This document shows, piece after piece, positions 32,815 to 40,413 of a stretch of 64,000 bases of DNA. The DNA comes from an uncultured Collinsella sp. GTDB lineage: Bacteria; Actinomycetota; Coriobacteriia; Coriobacteriales; Coriobacteriaceae. The stretch spans positions 1 through 64,000 of the forward strand of contig CALGZX010000135.1 of assembly GCA_937934165.1 (NCBI GenBank), read 5' to 3'. Position 1 is the first letter of the stretch, and each line of letters begins with the position of its first letter. The notes beneath the pieces were generated by a model. It saw only the letters and a list, made by a program, of their open reading frames with translations, was not told where the DNA came from and searched no databases. Made by a program: the position numbers and the translations under genes.

Positions 32815-33013
32815 TGGCAATATGAGAAACGTCCGAAGCTAAACAGCTTTGGGTCACCGTGGACGGGCAGGGGCCTCGACGCGGCTAGACACGAGACACA
32901 TACATTACGCGACCTCGCCCTGGTGGCCGCACACGTTGGTTGCGGCCGACGCGGGCCGCGGGCAAGTGCTTGTAAGGGGAGCCTTGCCTCTCTTGTACGA
33001 GAAAGGACGCGTA

Positions 33014-33742
33014 ATGAAGATCATTAAAGCTAAAGACTACGAGGATATGAGCCGCAAGGCCGCCAATATCATCTCGGCCCAGGTTATCCTCAAGCCCGAT
33101 TGCGTGCTGGGTCTTGCCACCGGCTCCACCCCGATTGGTGCCTACAAGCAGCTCGCCGCTTGGTACGAGAAGGGTGACGTCGACTTTGCCGAGGTCAGCA
33201 CCTACAACCTCGACGAGTATCGTGGCCTTTCGCACGACGATCCCCAGAGCTACCACTACTTTATGCGTGAGAACTTCTTCGATCACATTAACATCGACCT
33301 GAACAACACGCATGTGCCCGATGGCTCCAATCCCGACGCTGCCGCTGCCTGCTCTGAGTACGACAAGATCGTCGCTGCTGCCGGTTACCCTGATTTGCAG
33401 CTGCTCGGCATCGGTAACAACGGTCACATTGGCTTCAACGAGCCCGATGACCACTTCTCCAAGGGTACGCACTGCGTCGACCTTACCGAGAGCACTATTC
33501 AGGCCAACAGCCGCCTGTTCGACAGCATCGACGACGTGCCCCGTCAGGCCTACACCATGGGCACTCAGACCATCATGTATGCCCGCATGATCCTGGTCGT
33601 CGCCAACGGCGAGGCCAAGGCGCAGGCCGTACATGACATGTGCTATGGTCCGGTTGCCCCCCAGTGCCCTGCCTCGATCCTGCAACTGCACACCAACTGC
33701 GTAGTCGTTGCCGACGAGGCCGCCCTTTCGCTCTGCAAGTAG
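33014..33742 (+). CDS. nagB: Glucosamine-6-phosphate deaminase
   Basis: 242 aa. NagB converts glucosamine-6-P to fructose-6-P and ammonia, feeding aminosugars to glycolysis. Motifs: LGLATGSTPIGAYK (phosphate site), YNLDEYRGL (catalytic Asp), LGIGNNGHIGFNEP (catalytic His and Glu). The Asn-Gly-His version is also common in Firmicutes-type NagB. ATG 33014 has GAAAGGA; a longer in-frame start at 32849 has no family counterpart. The ~200-bp leader before it is GC-rich and contains GGCCGCA...TGCGGCC and other hairpins, possibly regulatory. Confidence 0.96.
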   Translation: MKIIKAKDYEDMSRKAANIISAQVILKPDCVLGLATGSTPIGAYKQLAAWYEKGDVDFAEVSTYNLDEYRGLSHDDPQSYHYFMRENFFDHINIDLNNTHVPDGSNPDAAAACSEYDKIVAAAGYPDLQLLGIGNNGHIGFNEPDDHFSKGTHCVDLTESTIQANSRLFDSIDDVPRQAYTMGTQTIMYARMILVVANGEAKAQAVHDMCYGPVAPQCPASILQLHTNCVVVADEAALSLCK

Positions 33743-33774
33743 CGATAGCCTATCACCTCGACATAGCTTTGCCG

Positions 33775-33802
33775 AAGGCCTCCGCTTTGCGGGGGCCTTT
33801 TT
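33775..33802 (+). terminator. Terminator of nagB
   Basis: AAGGCCTCCGC and GCGGGGGCCTT form a stem with a TTT loop followed by a T-run. Confidence 0.85.
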
Positions 33803-34186
33803 GCTGAGCGCGCGCCGTGTGCTTGACGAAAATCTTGCCGCGAACTTGACGGGTGCGTCAGGTGCAGCATGATTCATTCCATAACAGATACTATGCATAA
33901 ATGCTATGAAAAGGTCGTAGACGGTAGCTGGCGTTAGGTGAGTTGCGCAACACAATTGAACAGCGCTCATTTGAGGTACACTGCCAAAGGATGGGACAAG
34001 CTGGCAAGCGCATTGACCTGCGCAAAGACTGATTGGTTGGGGGATAAGTTTCAATCGGACCACGCTGAACAAAAACTTGCCATTTGCGTACCAACAAACA
34101 TCCTAAACCGTAGTATCGCTCTATTCATCTAGCGATACGTATGGTCTAGCGTTACGGTGTCCATGTGGTCGAGTTGAGGAGCGGGC
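33803..34186. other. Intergenic region before the large regulator
   Basis: No gene seen. It is AT-richer than the flanks. It holds the 10-bp palindrome GTTGCGCAAC (33942), an inverted repeat TATCGCT/AGCGATA (34114-34137) and direct repeats CTAGCGATACG (34129) and CTAGCGTTACG (34146) just before the SD of the regulator. These are candidate autoregulatory sites. Confidence 0.45.
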
Positions 34187-37186
34187 ATGGTTAACGATTT
34201 GGGCAATATGGACGACCTCGAGCTTATGCCGCTGGGCAGTAGTTATACGGTGCGGCGCGATCGCTTGATGAACGAACTTATCGCCAAGGGCCGAAAGGCC
34301 GGCATCGTAGTCCTCTACGCGCCTGATGGCTTTGGGAAAACCTCGGTGCTGCTGCAGTATGCTCAAGAGGTTAAAAACGATCCGACGCGAGGTCCCGTGC
34401 GGATCATTGAGGCAGACCGCGCCATTGGGCGCGAGGTGTTTATGCAGCTCGAGGTCGTTACCGAAGAGCTTAAGGACAAGCCGCACTCCCTGATTGCAAT
34501 CGATAACGTGCCTAACCTCAGCCAGGGCGAGACCGAGGAGCTGATCGACCGAATCCGAAGCCTGCGTGCTATGGGGGTTGGGGTCTTTATGAGCTGCCGT
34601 CCTTCGAATCGCCAGCTGATTCATGGACTAGGCGATTCGATTAAAGTCAACGCGCAGATGCTCAAGGTGCATGCCTATGAGTATTCGGCGTGGGCATCTG
34701 CGTTTTCGATCAGCACATCGCTCGACTTCTATCAGCTTACGCAGGGCGTGCCCGAGCTCGTCTCGGCTATGCAGTCGGGACTATACGGGCAGGGAGACGT
34801 TGCCCAGATGCTCGAAAACGAGATCGTCAATATCTACGGTGCGGCACTTGTTGATCTGGCGTCGCTCGAGAACAACGCCCTGTTTAGTGTGGCGTGCTTG
34901 ATGGTCTTAATGGGTGAGGGCAATATTTCGGAGCTCGAGGCTTGCGGCGTTAGACTTTCGGCGATTGACCAGTCCTATCTTGTCCGCGATTATCCCATTT
35001 TTGGCGTTGATCCGGTAGACCGGAGCTTTACCTGCTTGGGTACCGAGGACAACGCGCGCCTGCGATTGCGCAAGCTGGTCGCCGAAATTCGTCCCGAACT
35101 CGTTGTGCGGGCGGCGCGTATATTGATTAAAGCGGGGCGCTGCGATACCGCGATGGACCTCGCCGACGCGTTTTTGGACCGCAGTGCGGTGTTGGAACTT
35201 GCCGGGCAGTATGGGGTCGATCTGGCCCTGACGGGGCATGGAGGGGATATCTGCCGCGCGGCGCTGGGAAAGACCGAGGCAGATGGCCGGGCATCGGAGC
35301 CGACGCCTGACGAGGCGCTCGGCATCTATCTGGCGGCGGTGAGCGTCTCCAATACAAAGCTCGCGCGGTATATGGCCTCAATTATCGAGCGTGCGGGCGA
35401 GCAAGCGATTTGCGAGCTCGATCCCGTGTCGTGGAAGGTGGCGCACGCGTTTACGGCCGCTTGTTATGGAGATAGTGGTCTGGGGCTTCCGGCAAGCCAT
35501 ACGGCGTTGGAAAGTGAGGTGTCTTGTGCCGCACTCGACATGCTGTCCGCACATGTCGAGATAAAGCATGGGCTGACCGAGCGGGCGAAGGGTGGCGAGA
35601 TCCTCGCGGGACTCAAAACGGATAAGGCCTACGATTGCGAGCTCGATATCGCGGGGACGTTTGTGCGAGCTGACCGCATGTTGACGGAGCTGTTTGATGG
35701 GTCGTATGCAGGGACTGACGAGCGTGATGACGAGATGGCCCTGACGCTCGAGGCGCTCGAAGCGCGTGGAATCCGAGCACTCGCCATCTGGGTGCGCATG
35801 GTATTATCGGCGCGGCGCCTGCTTGCTGGCATGCCGGTGACCGACGAGCAGGCATTCAATGAGCTCGACCGTTTTGCCGTGCGCGTGCGCGACAATCAAG
35901 TCCAGTTGTTTGGCTTGATACTGGAAGGCTGGCAGTCGCTGGCTGAGGGGCGTCCGGTCAATGCCAAATTCCGTGCGGTGCAGGTGCTCAGGCTTGCCGA
36001 GGAATCGACTGGATACATACGCGACAACGCATTGCTGCTAGAGCGCGCGGCGTACTTACGCAATACATCGATGGTATCGGTGCGCGAAGAGGCAGAGCTG
36101 CTCGATTTGAGTCGAACGCAGGTCGGTGGTGCCGAGGCATGGATGGTGGCGCTGCATTTGGCCTCCGCGGGCCGCGATAGCGACCTTGCAGCCTGGATGT
36201 CCATGAACCGCCTAGGGATTTTGGATCCGTCGTATCGGCTGTTTGCGCGCCTTGCGATGCATTGTCTGGGTGAGCCGGCCGCTAGAATTCGAAAGAAGCT
36301 CCCGGTGCGCGAGCTGTCGCGGTATTCGCTGCGTGACGACTTTGAGGGCGAAGGCGAGCGTCTGTTCCAGGCTGGCGATGCCGAGGGTGTCGATGTGATT
36401 GGCCATATCGAGATCCGCATGTTTGGGGCGTTTCGCGCCGAGCGCGACGGGTTTCCCATCACGGATAAGATGTGGCGCCGCAAGAAAGCGGCGACGCTTG
36501 CCGAGCGGCTTGCGCTGGGCATGGATGCACTGGTCGACCGCGAGACGCTGGCTATGGAGCTGTGGCCCCATGCCGAGTTCAATAGCGCTCGTAACAATCT
36601 GTACTCGACGATATCGCGCCTGCGTTCGGCCTTGGGGCCGACACCGGACGGCAAGTCGTGCGTGCTGATCCAAAACGAGTGCATTGGGCTTAACGGCGAT
36701 TACGTCAAGACCGACGTGCGATTGTTTGATCAGATAAGCCGCGAAGTTTTGGGAAATCGCACGGGTGCGCGCGGACCCCATCTGATCGAGCTGTGCCTTA
36801 AGATCGAGCAGCTCTACGCCGGCCCGTTGTATGTTCCCAATGGCTGTAATCCCACCTACTTTTTGCGTATGCGGCGCATTATGGAATCGAAGTATATCGA
36901 CTGCATGATTCGGGGCGCGAATGCCGCCCTAGAAGAAAACGACCTGCAGTCGGCGGTATGGCTGGTGGAGTCGGGGCTGCGGCAAGAGACGGCGCGCGAG
37001 GACATGGTGCGTTGCGCTATGCGCGTCTACGGTGCGGCGGGGCGACGACGCGATATCGTCGAGCTGTACAGTGGGCATATGCATCACCTGAGGGAGCAGG
37101 TCAATGGCGTGCCCGAGCCCGAGACGCGGCGTCTATACGAGCGCTTGGTGGAGGGCAGGCTTAACCGCGTGCTCGTCGAGCGATAA
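34187..37186 (+). CDS. Large ATPase-type transcriptional regulator with C-terminal winged-helix and BTAD domains (SARP/AfsR-like)
   Basis: 999 aa. An N-terminal P-loop ATPase module (YAPDGFGKTSVLL, ~42-55; possible Walker B LIAIDN ~102-108) resembles STAND regulators such as MalT or AfsR. A long helical middle (~250-735) looks like tetratricopeptide-type repeats. Residues ~738-845 fit an OmpR-type winged helix (IEIRMFGAFRAERDG...RRKKAATLAERLAL...LWPHAEFNSARNNLYSTISRLRSAL). Residues ~850-999 fit a BTAD helical domain. Start ATG with GAGGAG. It is an ATP-dependent switch regulator of unknown regulon. The neighbouring aminosugar genes are possible but unproven targets. Confidence 0.85.
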   Translation: MVNDLGNMDDLELMPLGSSYTVRRDRLMNELIAKGRKAGIVVLYAPDGFGKTSVLLQYAQEVKNDPTRGPVRIIEADRAIGREVFMQLEVVTEELKDKPHSLIAIDNVPNLSQGETEELIDRIRSLRAMGVGVFMSCRPSNRQLIHGLGDSIKVNAQMLKVHAYEYSAWASAFSISTSLDFYQLTQGVPELVSAMQSGLYGQGDVAQMLENEIVNIYGAALVDLASLENNALFSVACLMVLMGEGNISELEACGVRLSAIDQSYLVRDYPIFGVDPVDRSFTCLGTEDNARLRLRKLVAEIRPELVVRAARILIKAGRCDTAMDLADAFLDRSAVLELAGQYGVDLALTGHGGDICRAALGKTEADGRASEPTPDEALGIYLAAVSVSNTKLARYMASIIERAGEQAICELDPVSWKVAHAFTAACYGDSGLGLPASHTALESEVSCAALDMLSAHVEIKHGLTERAKGGEILAGLKTDKAYDCELDIAGTFVRADRMLTELFDGSYAGTDERDDEMALTLEALEARGIRALAIWVRMVLSARRLLAGMPVTDEQAFNELDRFAVRVRDNQVQLFGLILEGWQSLAEGRPVNAKFRAVQVLRLAEESTGYIRDNALLLERAAYLRNTSMVSVREEAELLDLSRTQVGGAEAWMVALHLASAGRDSDLAAWMSMNRLGILDPSYRLFARLAMHCLGEPAARIRKKLPVRELSRYSLRDDFEGEGERLFQAGDAEGVDVIGHIEIRMFGAFRAERDGFPITDKMWRRKKAATLAERLALGMDALVDRETLAMELWPHAEFNSARNNLYSTISRLRSALGPTPDGKSCVLIQNECIGLNGDYVKTDVRLFDQISREVLGNRTGARGPHLIELCLKIEQLYAGPLYVPNGCNPTYFLRMRRIMESKYIDCMIRGANAALEENDLQSAVWLVESGLRQETAREDMVRCAMRVYGAAGRRRDIVELYSGHMHHLREQVNGVPEPETRRLYERLVEGRLNRVLVER

Positions 37187-37190
37187 AAAA

Positions 37191-37215
37191 GAGCGTCCGA
37201 ATTGCTCGGACGCTC
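37191..37215. terminator. Convergent terminator between the regulator and yhbY
   Basis: GAGCGTCCGA and TCGGACGCTC form a 10-bp stem with an ATTGC loop. On the minus strand a run of six T follows directly, serving yhbY; on the plus strand it starts 4 bp after the regulator's stop. Confidence 0.85.
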
Positions 37216-37254
37216 GCAAGCTTGATGTATATTGGCTCGTCGGATCGTTGGCTC

Positions 37255-37554
37255 TTAGACGAGCTTAATCTTCTCGATGTCCTTGCGCGAGGACTCGCGA
37301 TACAGCGAGAACTTGCGGCCGATAACCTGGACGACCTCGGCATGGCAGCGGTCGGCGAGCTCTTCGGCGGCCTCGCGGGCGGAAAGGCTGGAACCATCGA
37401 GTACGGAGCACTTAACGAGCTCGTGCTTCTCCAGGTAGGCGACCGTCTGCTCGACGGTGCCCTCGTTGATGTCGGACTTGCCGATGATGATGGCGGGGTT
37501 GAGGTGATGGGCCATGCTGCGAAGCTGCTTGACCTGGGCTCCTGTCAGTGCCAT
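37255..37554 (-). CDS. yhbY: YhbY-like CRM-domain RNA-binding protein
   Basis: 99 aa, a complete single CRM domain. LTGAQVKQLRSMAHHLNPAIIIGKSDIN and the GxxG-like loop in IGRKFSLYRES are characteristic. YhbY proteins associate with pre-50S ribosomal particles. Start ATG 37554 has only a weak purine-rich upstream sequence. It stands alone, ending at a convergent terminator. Confidence 0.93.
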   Translation of the reverse strand: MALTGAQVKQLRSMAHHLNPAIIIGKSDINEGTVEQTVAYLEKHELVKCSVLDGSSLSAREAAEELADRCHAEVVQVIGRKFSLYRESSRKDIEKIKLV

Positions 37555-37736
37555 GGGTTCTCGCTTTCTATGTTATGGGGCGCCCCACGATGGGGCCTTA
37601 ATCTACGTGAGCTGTCCCACGATAGCGCAGGAACGGCGCGGTGTGGGGCGTGTTTGCCCAGTTCAAAAAGAATGCGGATGCCGAGCGGGAGAACAGCGCG
37701 GGTTACAGGCGGACGTGTACGGCGGCCGAAAGCGGT

Positions 37737-38624
37737 CTATGGACGGACCGAAGAGACCGGCTCCCATGCAATAAACGCCCAACGGACCTTGCGGACGTGG
37801 TCGAGCATGTAGCGCCCCTGCGGCACGCCCTTGGACCCTGGCTCGCCGGCATGGGGATTCTCAATCATATGCTGAGCGACGTAGTCGCGCAGACGGTCAA
37901 TCTTATCCTCGTTACCGTGCTCGAGCATGCGGGAGAAGTCCGCCACGCCCGCCTCAAGGCTATCGAAGGTATCGCGACGAGGCGATTCAAAGTACGTAAC
38001 CTGCGGCAGGGCACCCATCTGAATGAGGATATTGAAGGCATACACAAAGCCATTACTGCAGGTAACCGAGGCACCGATGGCGTTCATCAGGTGCAGGTCA
38101 TAGCGCGGGCTGGAGTTGGCGACCATCGTGACAGCACAACGCCGACGAGCCGTTCGATCAAGCTTGGCAAGCGCGCCTTTTAGGTTGGTCGTGGTGACAG
38201 AGCGACTGGCAAAGGCAACATCTACCGCTTTCGCGACCGGCCCAACCAAATCCCAGTCATCATCCCAAGCAAGCTCAAGCGGTGTAATGCAATCCTCGAG
38301 CCCATAGTACTCAATGCCAGCATCAAGCGTGCCCAACATAGCAGGGGAGAAGTCGGCAGCAATCACAGGATGCCCAGCCTGAGCAAGCGGAATAGCAATC
38401 GACCCAGCCCCACACCCCATATCCAGCACGGATTCACCAGGCTTTAACGCCAACAGCTTCATAAAGTCCCGGGCATACGGAGCAGTCTCAAGCGGCCGAA
38501 AATGCCGAGCCCGCTTATCCCACTCAAAAGAATCATCAGCCCGCCGCCGACCAGCCTGCAAGCGCATCCATTCCTCATTCCAATCCGCAGAAAGCAGCTC
38601 AGAACGAATCAAATCATCAGCCAC
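37737..38624 (-). CDS. Class I SAM-dependent methyltransferase, substrate unknown
   Basis: 295 aa. SAM-binding motif I is VLDMGCGAGSIAIPLA (~66-81), followed by the acidic residue of motif II in VIAADFSPAML. The C-terminal half is not similar to a methyltransferase family I recognise; it includes RRRCAVTMVANSSPRYD. The gene uses more A-ending codons, and is lower in GC, in its first half (38250-38620) than its neighbours, a hint of transfer or of different selection. It is monocistronic on the minus strand. Confidence 0.85.
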   Translation of the reverse strand: MADDLIRSELLSADWNEEWMRLQAGRRRADDSFEWDKRARHFRPLETAPYARDFMKLLALKPGESVLDMGCGAGSIAIPLAQAGHPVIAADFSPAMLGTLDAGIEYYGLEDCITPLELAWDDDWDLVGPVAKAVDVAFASRSVTTTNLKGALAKLDRTARRRCAVTMVANSSPRYDLHLMNAIGASVTCSNGFVYAFNILIQMGALPQVTYFESPRRDTFDSLEAGVADFSRMLEHGNEDKIDRLRDYVAQHMIENPHAGEPGSKGVPQGRYMLDHVRKVRWAFIAWEPVSSVRP

Positions 38625-38789
38625 GGGCCATCCTCCTCACAACAAAAAAGCGACTCCTCCCAAAAGAAGAGCCGCAACCAGCATATATCAGAAAGAACCG
38701 ATCCAACGCCAAACCGTCATACCAGCAAAGTAGGGCAGAAGCGAAGCGACTGCCAAAGGGATAGAACTCAACCGAGGTCCCGTTGTGCG

Positions 38790-38923
38790 GGAGCCCCGGG
38801 GAGGGCAAATATATAAGGTCGATCGCGAGTTCCGCACGAGCCGGAGAGCACTTAATGTGCTCTCCGTGCGAGTCAGGACTGTCCGAGCAGGCGACCTTAT
38901 ATATTTGCCCTCCCCGGGGCTCC
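38790..38923 (-). ncRNA. Structured element B: 134-nt nested hairpin 3' of the UPF0210 gene
   Basis: A perfect 32-bp outer stem (38790-38821 with 38892-38923) and a 9-bp apical stem (38843-38851 with 38857-38865) are present. On the minus strand the apical hairpin reads GGAGAGCAC, loop ATTAA, GTGCTCTCC. The internal loop again carries ACAGTCCTG and CGTGCGGAACTC, as in element A at 18373. The outer stem keeps only AGCCCCGG in common with A. It begins 17 bp after the UPF0210 stop codon, in the same orientation. See element A for interpretation. Confidence 0.65.
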
Positions 38924-38940
38924 TCGTCAGTCCCCCTCAG

Positions 38941-40305
38941 CTAGTTCTTGAGCGAGTTCAGCGGTGCCGGGAAGCGTCCGCCGCGGTGGGCAAGCACGGT
39001 GCCGGCGTTGGGGTTCACCGGCATGATGGGTGCACGGCCAAACAGGCCGCCGTATTCAACGCAGTCGCCCACGCCCTTGCCGATGGCGGGAATCACGCGC
39101 ACGGCCGTGGTCTTGTTGTTGATGACGCCGATAGCCATCTCGTCGGCGATGATGCCGGCGATGGTCTCGACCGGGGTGTCGCCGGGGATGGCGATCATGT
39201 CCAGGCCGACGGAGCACACGCAGGTCATAGCCTCGAGCTTCTCGAGCGAAAGCGCGCCGGCCTCGACGGCGGCAATCATGCCGGCATCCTCGGACACGGG
39301 GATAAAGGCGCCGGAGAGACCGCCCACGCTGGAGCTGGCCATGACGCCGCCCTTCTTGACGGCATCGTTGAGCATGGCGAGTGCGCAGGTCGTGCCGGGG
39401 CCTCCGCAGGTGCCCACGCCGATAATCTCGAGGATGCGCGCGACGGAGTCGCCGATGGCAGGCGTGGGAGCCAGCGACAGGTCGACAATGCCCTTCTCGA
39501 CACCCAGGCGATGGGCGGCCTCGCGGCTCATGAGCTCGCCGGCACGGGTGATCTTAAAGGCGGTCTGCTTGATCTTTTCGGCGACTTCCATCATCGATGC
39601 AGAATCGGGCAGCGTCTCCAGGGCTGCGGCCATAACGCCGGGGCCCGAAACGCCTACGTTGATGACGGCGTCGGCCTCGCCACCGCCGTGGACGGCGCCC
39701 GCCATAAACGGGGAGTCCTCGACCATATTGGCAAAGCAGACAAACTTGGAAGCGCCGACGGAGTCCTGGTCGGCCGTAAGCTTGGCGGCGTCGATGATGG
39801 TCTGAGCCGCCATGAGCACGGCATCCATGTTGATGCCGGCGCGCAGGCTGGCGACGTTGACGCTGGAGCAGACGCGGCTGGTGGTGGCGAGCGCCTGGGG
39901 GATGGACTGGATGACGCGGCGGTCGGCGTCGCCGATGCCCTTCTGAACGAGTGCGGAGAAGCCACCCAGGTAATCGATGCCGAGCGTCTCGGCCGCGCGG
40001 TCGAGGGCATGCGCGATGGGGGTGAGGTCCTCATCCTTGCAGCACGCGGCGATCTGCGCCACCGGGGTGACGGAGACGCGCTTGTTGACGATGGGGATAC
40101 CGTACTCGCGCTCGAGGTTCTCGGCGGTCTCGACCAGGTGCTCAGCCGTGTGCGTCACGTGGTCGTAGATCTTCGTGCACATGCGGTCGAGGTTCTCGTC
40201 GCCGCAACCCATGAGCGAAACACCCATGGTGATGGTCCTGATGTCGAGGTTCTGCTCCTCAACCATGCCGCGGGTTTCCGCGATTTCTGCGGGCGTGATC
40301 GCCAT
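38941..40305 (-). CDS. UPF0210/DUF711 (PFL-family) protein
   Basis: 454 aa, normal for this family, which is structurally related to glycyl-radical enzymes in name only (PFL-like) and has no established activity. Characteristic stretches: DIRTITMGVSLMGC near the start, GVSGPGVMAA, ICGGPGTTCA-like VGTCGGPGTTCALAML, and SSSVGGLSGAFIPVSEDAGM. ATG 40305 with GGAG 8 bp upstream is preferred to 40362. The family often sits next to an ACT-domain (UPF0237) gene, absent here. Downstream of metH but separated by a hairpin. Confidence 0.9.
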   Translation of the reverse strand: MAITPAEIAETRGMVEEQNLDIRTITMGVSLMGCGDENLDRMCTKIYDHVTHTAEHLVETAENLEREYGIPIVNKRVSVTPVAQIAACCKDEDLTPIAHALDRAAETLGIDYLGGFSALVQKGIGDADRRVIQSIPQALATTSRVCSSVNVASLRAGINMDAVLMAAQTIIDAAKLTADQDSVGASKFVCFANMVEDSPFMAGAVHGGGEADAVINVGVSGPGVMAAALETLPDSASMMEVAEKIKQTAFKITRAGELMSREAAHRLGVEKGIVDLSLAPTPAIGDSVARILEIIGVGTCGGPGTTCALAMLNDAVKKGGVMASSSVGGLSGAFIPVSEDAGMIAAVEAGALSLEKLEAMTCVCSVGLDMIAIPGDTPVETIAGIIADEMAIGVINNKTTAVRVIPAIGKGVGDCVEYGGLFGRAPIMPVNPNAGTVLAHRGGRFPAPLNSLKN

Positions 40306-40350
40306 CCTTGCGCTCCTATCTGCCAAAACGAGCATAGTCTTGTCTATTCT

Positions 40351-40388
40351 AACGTGCCGCACGTGCCAAGTGGCGCGTGCGGCACGTT
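40351..40388 (-). terminator. Hairpin between metH and the UPF0210 gene
   Basis: AACGTGCCGCACG and CGTGCGGCACGTT form a perfect 13-bp stem with a 12-nt loop, 26 bp after the metH stop. The U-tract is weak on both strands. Confidence 0.6.
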
Positions 40389-40413
40389 TTGGTGCTCGGT
40401 TGTTTCCGTTGTG

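Noticed and set aside
32849..33013. N-terminal extension of NagB from an upstream start
   Set aside because: NagB proteins begin as MKII-like; the RBS is at 33001 and the extension is Arg/Gly-rich leader.
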